DNA from: JBNKFQ01 sp050289385
Lineage (GTDB): Bacteria; Pseudomonadota; Gammaproteobacteria; Pseudomonadales; Porticoccaceae
DNA: 33,119 nt
Direction: 5' to 3'
NCBI GenBank assembly: GCA_050289385.1
Contig: JBNKFQ010000328.1
Coordinates: 1 to 33,119, forward strand
How positions within the stretch are numbered: the first letter of the stretch is position 1; the number at the start of each line of letters is the position of its first letter. The notes beneath the pieces were generated by a model. The model did no database searches. It was given only the letters and a program-made list of their open reading frames with translations, and was not told the origin of the DNA. Positions 1 through 8,245 of the stretch are shown piece after piece. The translations under genes and the position numbers were made by a program.

Positions 1-2
1 AA

Positions 3-401
3 AGTGACCTGGTAAGAATGGAAAAAATATCACAATTTCGTGAAACTGGAATGTCTTTGGAATCCATTGCCCATATCCTTGGGAAGGATGACAACAAAAT
101 ATGTGCGGCTCTGGAAAACCGTTTATTTAAGATTAACGAAGATATCCAAAAGTTGCGACAACAACAGAAAATCATTGTTCAAGCACTGAACAGCAAGAGC
201 CTTACCAAACACACTCGAATAATGACCAAGGAAAGGTGGGTATCCTTATTAAGGGCGACAGGTCTAAATGATGCCGATATGGAGAAGTGGCACATCGAAT
301 TTGAAAAGGTCTCTCCCGAAGCCCATCAGGATTTTCTTGAGTCACTTGGAATTAATGAAGAAGAAATTAGCTCAATACGCAAGCAGGCAAGTAATGGATG
401 A
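3..401 (+). CDS. MerR-family transcriptional regulator, C-terminal part (5' end outside window)
   Basis: The reading frame is open to the left edge. An internal ATG at 18 could be mistaken for the start, but the codons before it (S-D-L-V-R) continue the pattern of a MerR N-terminal domain, so the HTH lies outside the window. The visible part holds the end of the DNA-binding domain (F-R-E-T-G-M-S-L-E-S-I, typical of MerR helix 4). A long charged dimerisation helix follows (residues about 30-60, rich in K/Q/L). The C-terminal tail is W-x-x-L-x-x-A-T-G-L-N-D-A-D-M, like the acidic tails of MerR regulators that sense hydrophobic ligands. The gene is AT-richer than the rest of the window. Its targets cannot be told from here. 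The family call is fairly safe; the ligand is unknown. Confidence 0.72.
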   Translation, partial: SDLVRMEKISQFRETGMSLESIAHILGKDDNKICAALENRLFKINEDIQKLRQQQKIIVQALNSKSLTKHTRIMTKERWVSLLRATGLNDADMEKWHIEFEKVSPEAHQDFLESLGINEEEISSIRKQASNG

Positions 402-593
402 GTTGAAATCTAACAATCACATCCAACCGAACCGAATAAGCGAGTCTATATCAAGGATTATTGGCTCAATCAGGCAGGTTTCTGTATCGGCACTCCATTA
501 CAAGTCAAAATCAGCAAGAGGTGCATTGTGCTTACACCTTCCTCATCGGACTAAATTGGTTTATATTGAGCTTTCTGCCGGGTCGTAGTGACT

Positions 594-674
594 GGCTTAA
601 AAATTAACTTCACCGGAAAATCAAAAGCGCCGATTCGCTCTGCTTTTACTTTCCCGTGAGTAAAGCGTTATGCC
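594..674 (+). other. attC-like folded recombination site upstream of the GNAT gene
   Basis: Two long imperfect inverted arms, 594-628 and 642-674, enclose a 13-nt loop (629-641). The arms match at most positions when folded, including GGC-TAA at the outer ends, TCAC-GGAAA in the middle and AAAAGC next to the loop. The left arm has extra unpaired bases relative to the right. The right end reads GCGTTATGCC, which resembles an integron R' box (G^TTATGCC at 667-674), and the next gene's ATG overlaps it. Long arms with extrahelical bases and a GTTA box are hallmarks of attC sites. No integron integrase is visible in the window, so the assignment rests on structure only. Confidence 0.5.
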
Positions 675-1116
675 AAAAAATATGAAAATATTAGAGTTAA
701 ATCCAAACGATATTGGTGAAATACAGAAGCTTTGGGAAGAGTTGAATGCTTTACATGAGGAGCGTTCAACACATTTCAAGAAGCACTTTCAGACGTTCAC
801 GTTTGAAGAAAGGTCTAAGCGGTTACTAAAAAGAGAAAAGATAAAAATATTTGTAGTCAGTAATGGTTCCGATTACATAGGCTATTGTGTTTCTACTATA
901 GAAAATAATAAGGGAGAAATAGATTCAATATGTCTTTTTCCTGAATATCAAGGGCGGGGAATCGGAAAGGAGTTGATGAAAAAAGGGCTAGGCTGGTTGG
1001 AAAAAATGGGATGTAAATCCATAAAAGTAGCTGTGGCGGAAGGCAACGAACAAGTAATTAACTTCTATAAGGATTTTGGGTTTAAACAAAGATTTGTTGT
1101 ATTACAAAAGGTATAA
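670..1116 (+). CDS. GNAT-family N-acetyltransferase (cassette-like gene)
   Basis: A 148-residue single-domain GNAT acetyltransferase that should transfer an acetyl group from acetyl-CoA to an amine; the substrate is unknown. The acetyl-CoA pyrophosphate loop Q-G-R-G-I-G-K lies at residues 94-100, preceded by the beta-4 strand I-D-S-I-C-L-F-P. The C-terminal N-x-x-V-I-N-F-Y-K-D-F-G-F motif is standard for the family. The start at 670 lies inside the putative R' box of the upstream attC-like site. An alternative ATG at 682 gives a protein four residues shorter; neither has a strong Shine-Dalgarno sequence. The gene is clearly AT-richer than the genes from 1240 onward and is bracketed by two related palindromic sequences. 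Acetyltransferases are common integron cargo. Confidence 0.85.
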   Translation: MPKNMKILELNPNDIGEIQKLWEELNALHEERSTHFKKHFQTFTFEERSKRLLKREKIKIFVVSNGSDYIGYCVSTIENNKGEIDSICLFPEYQGRGIGKELMKKGLGWLEKMGCKSIKVAVAEGNEQVINFYKDFGFKQRFVVLQKV

Positions 1117-1191
1117 CAAATAACTGCACCGGAATCCCACCTTTCCTTTTCCGCTTTTATTTTCCGTATTATGGTGGCACAATTATTAATG
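1112..1191 (+). other. second, degenerate attC-like sequence downstream of the GNAT gene
   Basis: Starting at the GNAT stop codon (GTATAACAAATAAC, resembling the 5' end of many attC sites), this stretch shares blocks with the site at 594-674: TAACT-CACCGGAA near its left end and GCTTTTA-TTTCC near its right. Its own dyad symmetry is weaker, and the expected 3' box is ATTAATGC rather than GTTA. I read it as a decayed or divergent partner site that would close the cassette. The likeness to the first site is visible; the recombination role is inference. Confidence 0.3.
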
Positions 1192-1239
1192 CTGACAAGC
1201 CTTGGCTACAAATAGAATTTTAACCATAAGGATGTGTCT

Positions 1240-2952
1240 ATGAACAAGTCTATACACCCCGTTGTCGCTATATTCGTTATCCTGTTTTTCGGTGGGCTGG
1301 TTGGCCTGATTTTTTATTTTCATTCCCAGTCTCTCGGGCTTGCGCGACTAACGTTTATGGATCACGCTCCCGATGGTTCGATTGTTACTCAATTAGGTAA
1401 CAGGCTGTTTACGGTCGGTTCAAATGGTGGCGACACCGATGTAACGGATTTGTCGAAAAATGGCATTGAAGACAATGTGGGTGATTTTGCCTTTTTTGGC
1501 AATGGTGATTTGTTGATCAGGGTGGGTGATAGCAGTCGATCCGTACAATCTGACATTGAAGCATTTGGACGTCTCAAAAACATGGACAGTCTGGGAGACG
1601 ATCACGGTCGGTTGTATCGATGCAAACCGGATTCCCAACAATGTAAGCTGTTCAGTCGTGAGCTGCCCGGGTTTGATCGAACCTTCAGGCTCGATATTGA
1701 CCGAACAACCGATACAGTCTATCTGGCTGATACCAGCCGCCACCAGATTTACAAGTTGGACAGTAGCGGTAACCTGTTGGCGACCAAAACCGGTTTCAGA
1801 TTTCCAAACGAAATTTTACGTATTGATGATTCTCTGTGGTTGGCAGACACCAATCACCATCGCATTGTGCAACTGTCAGAACATACGCGAGAGTTTGGTG
1901 AAGAATTAGCGTCGCATAAAGCGCAAGTAACCACCAGCCATGTCTGGCCAACCGCATTTGCACAGGCGGGCAGTGAATGGTGGGTAATTGTCATGAATAA
2001 TGACATGGAAAATGGTCGCATAATACGATTTGGCCTTGACTGGACCAGAGTCGCAGAATTACCGCTTCCACGCCATGCCGATCCGGTGTCTATTCTAACC
2101 GTCGATAATGCCGTTATTGTCGCAGATAATCGCAATTTCACAGTCTACCAGTTTGATTTTGAAGGTCGACGGATTGCGGATTTCGGCTCACCCGCATTAG
2201 TTAATGCACTGGCTGCCAGCAAAACCGAAGCAGCCAGACTGGATATGTACGTGTATATATGTTGGGGTATTTTTATAGTAGCGCTGATTCTTGGGTTCTG
2301 GATCGCCATCAGGATTCAAGCCGAGGAAAAGCCGTCTTCGATACGCGCAGCTGAACATTTAGAGAGAGAGCGTTCTGAAGTGCCAATTACAGGTGTCTGG
2401 ATAGAGCCAAATCGATTATTCAAGATGTTTCCTTACATTCTGGCTGGGTTGGCGGTGGCATCATGTCTTTTGACTGTTCCGGTGATGCAGGAACAAAAAG
2501 TTCTGCCCTTTGAATTTTATGGCATCGTGTTTGCCATGATTTTGGTGGCGTTCGTGATGATGATTCCGGTCATCCGAATAGCCAAATTCAAAATAGGTGT
2601 CTTTGACGGAAGAGTAGAACTGATCGATCACAAGGGCGCTAGACACGCCGAAGATTTCAGCAATGTTCTGTGGACAGACTACGCATTTAAAATTGGTGAT
2701 TACGTTGTGCCGCTAAAAAACCAGAAGCAAAACAGCCTGTTTCCAAGAGACAAGATCGACAAGTGGCTACTGCCGCGACTCAGCAATTTCAAAAAAACCG
2801 GTAACTGGCAAATGACAAGGGCACAGTGGCGCAGTCCGGAAGGTATGTTGAAACACATTGCGTTAATGATGGCAATGTTGCTGGCAATTGTTATCTGGAT
2901 ATCGTGGGGTGACATGGTATCGTGGTATAACGGATTGCCGTGGGTATCCTGA
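1240..2952 (+). CDS. membrane-anchored NHL-like beta-propeller protein with C-terminal membrane segments
   Basis: A 570-residue protein of no recognised family name. An N-terminal membrane anchor (about residues 8-28) is followed by a periplasmic region to about residue 330. That region has repeated blades of the type D-x-x-x-D-T-V-Y-L-A-D-T-S-R-H-Q-I-Y-K-L and L-W-L-A-D-T-N-H-H-R-I-V-Q-L, the classic NHL/SMP-30 propeller signature. Four further hydrophobic segments follow: near M-Y-V-Y-I-C-W, F-P-Y-I-L-A-G-L, I-V-F-A-M-I-L-V-A-F and the final I-A-L-M-M-A-M-L-L. ATG 1240 is preferred over the in-frame GTG at 1234 because AAGGA at 1228-1232 is 7 nt from the ATG but only 1 nt from the GTG. It is co-directional with two further exported hydrolases. 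A sensing or scaffold role is possible, but no enzyme motif was found. Confidence 0.7.
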   Translation: MNKSIHPVVAIFVILFFGGLVGLIFYFHSQSLGLARLTFMDHAPDGSIVTQLGNRLFTVGSNGGDTDVTDLSKNGIEDNVGDFAFFGNGDLLIRVGDSSRSVQSDIEAFGRLKNMDSLGDDHGRLYRCKPDSQQCKLFSRELPGFDRTFRLDIDRTTDTVYLADTSRHQIYKLDSSGNLLATKTGFRFPNEILRIDDSLWLADTNHHRIVQLSEHTREFGEELASHKAQVTTSHVWPTAFAQAGSEWWVIVMNNDMENGRIIRFGLDWTRVAELPLPRHADPVSILTVDNAVIVADNRNFTVYQFDFEGRRIADFGSPALVNALAASKTEAARLDMYVYICWGIFIVALILGFWIAIRIQAEEKPSSIRAAEHLERERSEVPITGVWIEPNRLFKMFPYILAGLAVASCLLTVPVMQEQKVLPFEFYGIVFAMILVAFVMMIPVIRIAKFKIGVFDGRVELIDHKGARHAEDFSNVLWTDYAFKIGDYVVPLKNQKQNSLFPRDKIDKWLLPRLSNFKKTGNWQMTRAQWRSPEGMLKHIALMMAMLLAIVIWISWGDMVSWYNGLPWVS

Positions 2953-3037
2953 TGTGTCAGGATTTATGAGGTTGAGGCAGGAGGCCTGACCGTCGGCACG
3001 GATGGATTGCTACTGAGAATAACCACTAAATCAAAAA

Positions 3038-5398
3038 ATGGGTTTGAAAGCGATGAAGATAATATCTCCAAATTGGCGCGGCCTGGTGTTGAGCCTGTTT
3101 GCCGTGCTGTCTGTACAGAGTTACGGGTCGGAATTTGATCAACTGTCCAAACTGATCGAACTCGAAGCTGACAGCAAGAAACTGCCATTGATAGCAATCA
3201 CGTTGGTCGATGATAACGGTGTTGTATGGTCGCGAGGCTTTGGCAAAGATTCCGGGAATTCTCAACTGACAGTCGATGACAACACCATTTGGCGTATCGG
3301 CTCGGTCTCAAAGTTATTTACTGATATTGCTGTTATGCAATATGTCGAAAAAGGCATCTTGAAACTTGACGAGCCCGTACAAACGTATTTGCCTGATTTT
3401 AAACCCCGCAACCCCTACAGCTTGCCAATTACCTTGCGAATGTTGATGAGCCACTCATCCGGTCTTGTCAGAGAGCCGCCAGTAGGGAATTACTTTGATC
3501 CCACTGAGCCATCATTAACGGAGACCGTTAAAAGCCTGAATAATACGACACTGGTTTATGCGCCAGGCAGCAAAACGCAGTACTCCAATGCAGGTATCGC
3601 TGTAGTGGGCCGAGTGTTAGAGAAAGTATCGGGCCAGCCATTTGCGCAATTACTAAAGGCAAACCTGTTGAACCCTCTGGGTATGACCCACAGTGCCTTT
3701 GCACCAGAAAAGGCATTGATAGAAAAGTTACCGAAAGCTTATATGTGGAATTACCAGGGTAATCGCACACCAGCTCCGACATTTGAGTTGGGCATGGTGC
3801 CAGCGGGAAGTATGTATGCATCCATGAATGATCTGGCCCGGTTTATGGTGGCATTAATCAAAAAAGGGCAGGGAATTAATGGGCGAATTTTAAAAGAAAA
3901 AACTCTGGATCAAATGTGGAAGCCCCAAGCCAATGCTAAAAGTGCCCGGAATCGTTCTTATGGCATCGGATTCAGCCTGGGCAAGTTGGATGATGAGTTT
4001 TCTGTGTCTCATGGTGGCGCTATCTACGGCTTTGCCACGCAGCTAAAGGTACTGCCAAACAGTAAGGTTGGCGTAGCCATTTCCACAAATCTGGATATGG
4101 CGAACGGCGCGATTAACCGGATCGCCGACCACGCGCTTCGTGTTTTATTGGCAAATAAGAACAACGAAGGTCTACCGGCTTATACGGTGACCAGACCTGT
4201 TGCGAACGAGCTGACCCAAAAGCTGGCGGGCTTATATACAAATCAGGATAACGTTATTGAGATTTCCCGTCGTTTTGGTGATTTATATGTTGAACGTGTT
4301 GCGGGTAAATCATTGCGCTTGCGGAGCAAGGGCAATCAAATTGTTATGGATGGATTGTTTGGCTATAGCGAAGATTTTGATTTTTCCGGCGACACGGTAA
4401 CTGTCAAAGGCCGACGGTATGTTCGCATCGAAGATCGTCAACCTGCTCCGGTAAGCAAGGAATGGCTTCCATTTATTGGTGAGTACGGCTTCGATCATAA
4501 CGTTCTGTATATCAGCGAAAAATTTGGCAAACTCCATGCGTTGATAGAATGGGGTTTTGAATACCCCCTGATTGATTTGGGTGGCGGCAAGTTTCGGTTC
4601 CCTTCTTACGGTTTATATCCGAATGAGGAGCTTGTTTTCGAGCGAAATAACGCCGGTAAGGTCTATAACGCCAGTTTGAGTGGAGTGGACTTTGCGCGAA
4701 GATCTGTAGGGGATATAGATGGTGATGTATTTCAAATTAAGCCGGTAAGACCAGTCTCCGTACTAAAGCGCGAGGCGCTGGCGGCGACGCCTCCTCAGGA
4801 AACGCGTTTAAAAGGAGAGCAGGATTTTAAAAAAGCTGATCTGGTGGATATTACAAAATACAGTAACACGATAAAACTGGATATTCGATACGCATCTGAG
4901 AACAACTTTTTGGGAGTGCCGGTTTATTCATCAGCCAGGGCATTTATGCAGCGCCCTGCAGCGGAAGCCTTGTCCAGAATCAGCAAACGCCTGGAAACAC
5001 AGGGTTACGGATTGCTGGTACACGATGCTTATCGACCGTGGTATGTCACGAAAATATTCTGGGACGCCACACCGGAACAGTCAAAAATATTTGTAGCAGA
5101 TCCGTCGCAAGGTTCCCGCCACAATCGCGGGTGTGCAATTGACTTGACGTTATACGATCTGCAAACAGGTAAGCCGATAGAAATGGTTGGTCTGTACGAT
5201 GAAATGACATCTCGTTCTTATCCACACTACCCTGGTGGCACATCACTTCAACGTTGGCATCGCGAGCTGTTGCACAACGCGATGGAATCCGGTGGCTTCG
5301 ACGTCTATGAATACGAGTGGTGGCACTTCGATTTCAGAGGGTGGCAAAATTATCGTATATTGACCGATACGTTTGAGTCACTGGAATCTGATCGATAA
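3038..5398 (+). CDS. fusion of serine beta-lactamase/PBP-like hydrolase and VanX-type D-Ala-D-Ala dipeptidase
   Basis: A 786-residue exported protein with a signal peptide at about residues 6-30 (an alternative ATG at 3053 starts right before it; neither start has a good ribosome site). Residues about 35-375 form a serine hydrolase of the beta-lactamase/PBP4*/esterase fold, with S89-V-S-K92, Y182-S-N184 and the third motif H325-G-G. Residues about 385-590 hold two tandem beta-rich repeats (F/L-x-G-x-Y at the start of each), resembling the accessory domains of these hydrolases. Residues about 600-786 are an M15D dipeptidase: D-A-Y-R-P-W, zinc site S-R-H695-N-R-G-C-A-I-D702, and catalytic E760-x-x-H763. 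All expected active-site residues are present in both halves. The family chemistry suggests handling of D-Ala peptides in the periplasm; coupled action is inference. Confidence 0.88.
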   Translation: MGLKAMKIISPNWRGLVLSLFAVLSVQSYGSEFDQLSKLIELEADSKKLPLIAITLVDDNGVVWSRGFGKDSGNSQLTVDDNTIWRIGSVSKLFTDIAVMQYVEKGILKLDEPVQTYLPDFKPRNPYSLPITLRMLMSHSSGLVREPPVGNYFDPTEPSLTETVKSLNNTTLVYAPGSKTQYSNAGIAVVGRVLEKVSGQPFAQLLKANLLNPLGMTHSAFAPEKALIEKLPKAYMWNYQGNRTPAPTFELGMVPAGSMYASMNDLARFMVALIKKGQGINGRILKEKTLDQMWKPQANAKSARNRSYGIGFSLGKLDDEFSVSHGGAIYGFATQLKVLPNSKVGVAISTNLDMANGAINRIADHALRVLLANKNNEGLPAYTVTRPVANELTQKLAGLYTNQDNVIEISRRFGDLYVERVAGKSLRLRSKGNQIVMDGLFGYSEDFDFSGDTVTVKGRRYVRIEDRQPAPVSKEWLPFIGEYGFDHNVLYISEKFGKLHALIEWGFEYPLIDLGGGKFRFPSYGLYPNEELVFERNNAGKVYNASLSGVDFARRSVGDIDGDVFQIKPVRPVSVLKREALAATPPQETRLKGEQDFKKADLVDITKYSNTIKLDIRYASENNFLGVPVYSSARAFMQRPAAEALSRISKRLETQGYGLLVHDAYRPWYVTKIFWDATPEQSKIFVADPSQGSRHNRGCAIDLTLYDLQTGKPIEMVGLYDEMTSRSYPHYPGGTSLQRWHRELLHNAMESGGFDVYEYEWWHFDFRGWQNYRILTDTFESLESDR

Positions 5399-5645
5399 CA
5401 AGCTGGTTTAGCCTGGCAGATTTTCCCTGACCGCAATAAGCTGGATCTGGTCAGGCCGCAAAGGGCTGAACTTGTTTCGGTCAAATTAGGCGGTTATGCT
5501 TGCCACACCTTGGGCATAGTGATTTTGGCTGTTTTACTAATTTTTAACGCCGAATCAAGATATATACCTAATAAAATAAGTCAAAAATCCCTGACTGTTT
5601 GCCTCCGGTATAAACTAATAAAATCCAGTTGCGAGGAGAATAAAA

Positions 5646-6797
5646 ATGGGGAAATTCATAGCAAGATTATTTGGCGTCATACTGATTGCTGCAGTCGTAG
5701 CGGCCGCGACGCTTTGGTATGCACGCAGTGAGGTGCAAACCCTTCAGAAACTCCAGTACAAAATTGGTAATCCCGCAGGTGTGGAAACTCTTGAGCCCGT
5801 CATGATCGGTGGCGTAGAGCAATGGATTCATGCACGTGGACAAAATCGAGATAACCCGGTGCTGTTGTATATCCATGGCGGCCCCGGTGGGGCAATGATT
5901 GGCAGTACTGCCCGTTTCACCTGGGCCTGGGAGGACTATTTTACGGTTGTACAGTGGGATCAGCGACAAGCGGGAAAAAGTTACCAGCCGTATGATCAGT
6001 TAGCCGATACCATGAATCTGGAGCAGTTTACCAATGATACCCTGGAAGTCATCGATTACCTGCGCAAAACATACAATAAAGAAAAGATATTTGTACTTGG
6101 GCATTCGTGGGGCAGTTATCTGGGTATGCAAGCCGTGAAGCAAAAACCCGAATGGATTCATGCTTATATCGGTCTGGGGCAAGTGGTGTCGGGCTACGAT
6201 AATGAACGAGCTCTTTTTGAGCACACAATGGAGCAAGCTGAGCGTCTGAATGATACTGAGGCTCTGTCCAGGCTCAAGACGATGGCACCCTATCCAAATG
6301 CGGATGACACGACCGAGGACTGGTTAGCCAAAGTTTTTGATGTTCGCGATATCCTTTCCGGACTTACTGGCGAAGTTGGGGAACATCACAAGACTTACGC
6401 AGAAACACTTTCATGGTTTGGTAAATCCACATATGTCTCTCCAGAATTATCTCTTGCAGACTTGTATCATTCGATTGCCGGCGACGATACTCTTACAGGG
6501 TTTCGCCGAGAGTTTGAACGGTTCAATCTGCCAAAAGAAATTGGCTACGATTTCGATGTGCCAATTTTCTTTTTTACCGGCAAGTATGACTGGCAAACAC
6601 CGCGCGCAGTTTCCGAACGTTATTTAAATGAGATCAACGCCCCATATAAAGAGCTGGTCTGGTTTAATGAGTCTTCCCATTTTGTCGTTACTGAAGAGCC
6701 TGGCAGATTTCTGATGGCGCTTGTTAACAAGGTGTTGCCTTTCGCTACAGAGGGCTATAAAGAAGATGTAGAGGAAACTGCAGAAGCTGTGGAGTAG
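5646..6797 (+). CDS. membrane-anchored alpha/beta hydrolase, proline-iminopeptidase-like
   Basis: A 383-residue alpha/beta hydrolase of the S33 (prolyl aminopeptidase-like) group. An N-terminal hydrophobic helix (about 6-24) would anchor or export it. The oxyanion motif H-G-G-P-G is at 77-81, the nucleophile elbow G-H-S154-W-G follows, and D315 (G-K-Y-D) and H345 (S-S-H) complete the triad. GAGGAG at 5633-5638 lies 7 nt before the ATG, so this start is well supported. The 247-nt gap before it holds a 7-bp hairpin (5426-5455) without a T run and no convincing gene. The substrate is uncertain: the family includes aminopeptidases, esterases and epoxide hydrolases. The position after the dipeptidase fusion is compatible with peptide trimming, but that is inference. 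Confidence 0.85.
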   Translation: MGKFIARLFGVILIAAVVAAATLWYARSEVQTLQKLQYKIGNPAGVETLEPVMIGGVEQWIHARGQNRDNPVLLYIHGGPGGAMIGSTARFTWAWEDYFTVVQWDQRQAGKSYQPYDQLADTMNLEQFTNDTLEVIDYLRKTYNKEKIFVLGHSWGSYLGMQAVKQKPEWIHAYIGLGQVVSGYDNERALFEHTMEQAERLNDTEALSRLKTMAPYPNADDTTEDWLAKVFDVRDILSGLTGEVGEHHKTYAETLSWFGKSTYVSPELSLADLYHSIAGDDTLTGFRREFERFNLPKEIGYDFDVPIFFFTGKYDWQTPRAVSERYLNEINAPYKELVWFNESSHFVVTEEPGRFLMALVNKVLPFATEGYKEDVEETAEAVE

Positions 6798-6883
6798 CAA
6801 ACGAGGTAATGCTGTTCATATGAAGTGATTCGTATTCCTTGCACAGGTTGAAATCCACCTGCTTGAGAATAATATGCTAAATA

Positions 6884-6921
6884 AACAATCCACCGGGGAG
6901 GTTCTTCCCCGGTGGATTGTT
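6884..6921. terminator. perfect 16-bp hairpin between convergent genes, probable bidirectional terminator
   Basis: The arms 6884-6899 and 6906-6921 are perfect complements (AACAATCCACCGGGGA), with a 6-nt loop. It lies between the hydrolase stop (6797) and the stop of the opposite-strand phosphoesterase gene (7044). Neither side has a long T run. The minus-strand side is followed by a T-rich stretch (ATTTAGCATATT) and fits intrinsic termination better. Confidence 0.55.
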
Positions 6922-7043
6922 GCAAAATTCAGCAGGGGACAGGCGGTGTGTGGCCCTGTCTAACGGGTTTGTGCACTTAAAGATGACTGCGGGTTCTTTG
7001 CTTGCCTGATTGATCATCCCTGATCGGTATCTGGCAACAGACC

Positions 7044-8084
7044 CTAATTTTTGCAGCTTCCCGGTATCAGGCCCCACACCAGAGAACTGATTTTAAAGGG
7101 GGGGGCTGAATTTGGCGTTACTTCAATAACAGCCGCATCTATCAGCGCACCGTCTCCAGTGCTATTGAAACGCCACAAATTGGGTGTGTTGTGAAATGCA
7201 GCTTCCAGACAAACGGGTGATGTATCGCCGTGCATCAACAGTACCGGGCCGGGAAATTGTTGAGCTTTATCGGCCAATTGGTTTTTCAGGTCATAATACG
7301 GATCACAATTCAGATCACCCGGGTTTGTTGTGCATGGTTTGTTTTCTGAACTTGTACTGGATGGATCGCCGTGCTGTGCAATTATCACTGCAGATGCTTT
7401 TTCTTTTTTTGCACGCTCAAAAATTTCTTCCAGCCACAGCTTGTTATAACCGTTGCGTTGCTCAATTTGCCGAATTACCGCTTCCGGATCGTCCTGGTGT
7501 ATTCCGTATCGACCATTTTTCGAACCAATAACATGCAAACTGCCAAATACAATATTTGAGTCACCACTTGCTACAACCCAGCTTTGATTCTCGGGCTGAC
7601 CTTGCTGTTGTTTTATGGATAATTGCGGTGCATCAAATTTGCGGTTAAAAAATTCTTTTCGTATGGTTTTCAGTCGTTCCAGCTCGGAAACAGGTGTTTC
7701 CAGGGGCGGATAATCACAGTCTGCCCATTCATTATCGCCAGGCGTGTAAAGGACGGGTGATCTGCGCTCGGTTAGCCATTGTTTAAATAGTTTGTCGTTT
7801 TCCGGAGTGCAGTCAACAGCTTGCGTTTTGAAGTCGCCAAGATGCAGGATAAAGGGAAAGCCAGCCTCATCCAGCTTTGGATTAATAGCGAGGTTTAACA
7901 TTCGCTCCTGGGCTTCGTCGTAAGGCATATCACTGATAACAGCAAAGCGTACAGGCGCAGATGATGTGTTTGTCGACCCACGTTCAGAAGGGGAGGATTC
8001 TCCTGCGGCATTTGTCAGACAGGCAATCAGACTCAAGCAGAGCAAGCCAATAAATTGGGTAAGTATTTTTTTGTTTTGGGGCAT
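7044..8084 (-). CDS. calcineurin-like metallophosphoesterase, probable lipoprotein
   Basis: A 346-residue protein when started at 8084. That ATG is preceded by GGGAG 7 nt upstream and is directly followed by a signal sequence ending in the lipobox L19-I-A-C22. A longer in-frame start at 8165 would run into a dispersed repeat and spoil the signal peptide. Metallophosphoesterase-like blocks are visible: F-A-V-I-S-D52-M-P-Y, L-H81-L-G-D84-F-K, P-G-D117-N-E-W, then A-Q-H-G-D and L-M-H-G-D. The first block has S-D-M-P-Y where many family members have D-x-H, and GDNEW stands where GNHD/E is usual, so this is a divergent branch. The substrate is unknown. It is co-directional with gltD but separated by a palindromic repeat, so probably transcribed on its own. 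Confidence 0.75.
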   Translation of the reverse strand: MPQNKKILTQFIGLLCLSLIACLTNAAGESSPSERGSTNTSSAPVRFAVISDMPYDEAQERMLNLAINPKLDEAGFPFILHLGDFKTQAVDCTPENDKLFKQWLTERRSPVLYTPGDNEWADCDYPPLETPVSELERLKTIRKEFFNRKFDAPQLSIKQQQGQPENQSWVVASGDSNIVFGSLHVIGSKNGRYGIHQDDPEAVIRQIEQRNGYNKLWLEEIFERAKKEKASAVIIAQHGDPSSTSSENKPCTTNPGDLNCDPYYDLKNQLADKAQQFPGPVLLMHGDTSPVCLEAAFHNTPNLWRFNSTGDGALIDAAVIEVTPNSAPPFKISSLVWGLIPGSCKN

Positions 8085-8157
8085 CAATCTTCTCCCGAAG
8101 AAGTTTCCACGGTCTGGGAATTGTATAGATGAATGTATACCCTCGGACCTTGAATTT

Positions 8158-8239
8158 CCTGTCATTCCCGCGAAGGCGGGAATCCAGGCTTTTCAGGGAC
8201 AGGTGGTTTATGGATCCCCGCCTTCGCGGGGATGACAGG
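8158..8239. repeat. REP-like palindromic doublet (82 bp) downstream of gltD
   Basis: The 29-nt terminal arms 8158-8186 and 8211-8239 are inverted copies of each other with two mismatches. Each arm is itself a hairpin (CCCGCGAAGGCGGG type). Doublets of this TCATTCCCGCGAAGGCGGGA type are widely dispersed in proteobacterial genomes. It begins 6 nt after the gltD stop codon, so it could fold in the 3' end of the gltBD transcript. Confidence 0.8.
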
Positions 8240-8245
8240 CCCTAA

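Noticed and set aside
404..430. TCTAACAATCAC after the MerR stop as another attC site
   Set aside because: The TCTAACAA start looks right, but I found no complementary arm downstream before the better site at 594-674.
268..588. A 106-residue open frame overlapping the MerR gene
   Set aside because: It overlaps the MerR frame by over 130 nt, has no family features and no ribosome site, and runs up to the attC-like site.
5510..5731. A 73-residue open frame before the S33 hydrolase gene
   Set aside because: It overlaps the hydrolase start in another frame, has no ribosome site, and shows no domain or membrane feature.
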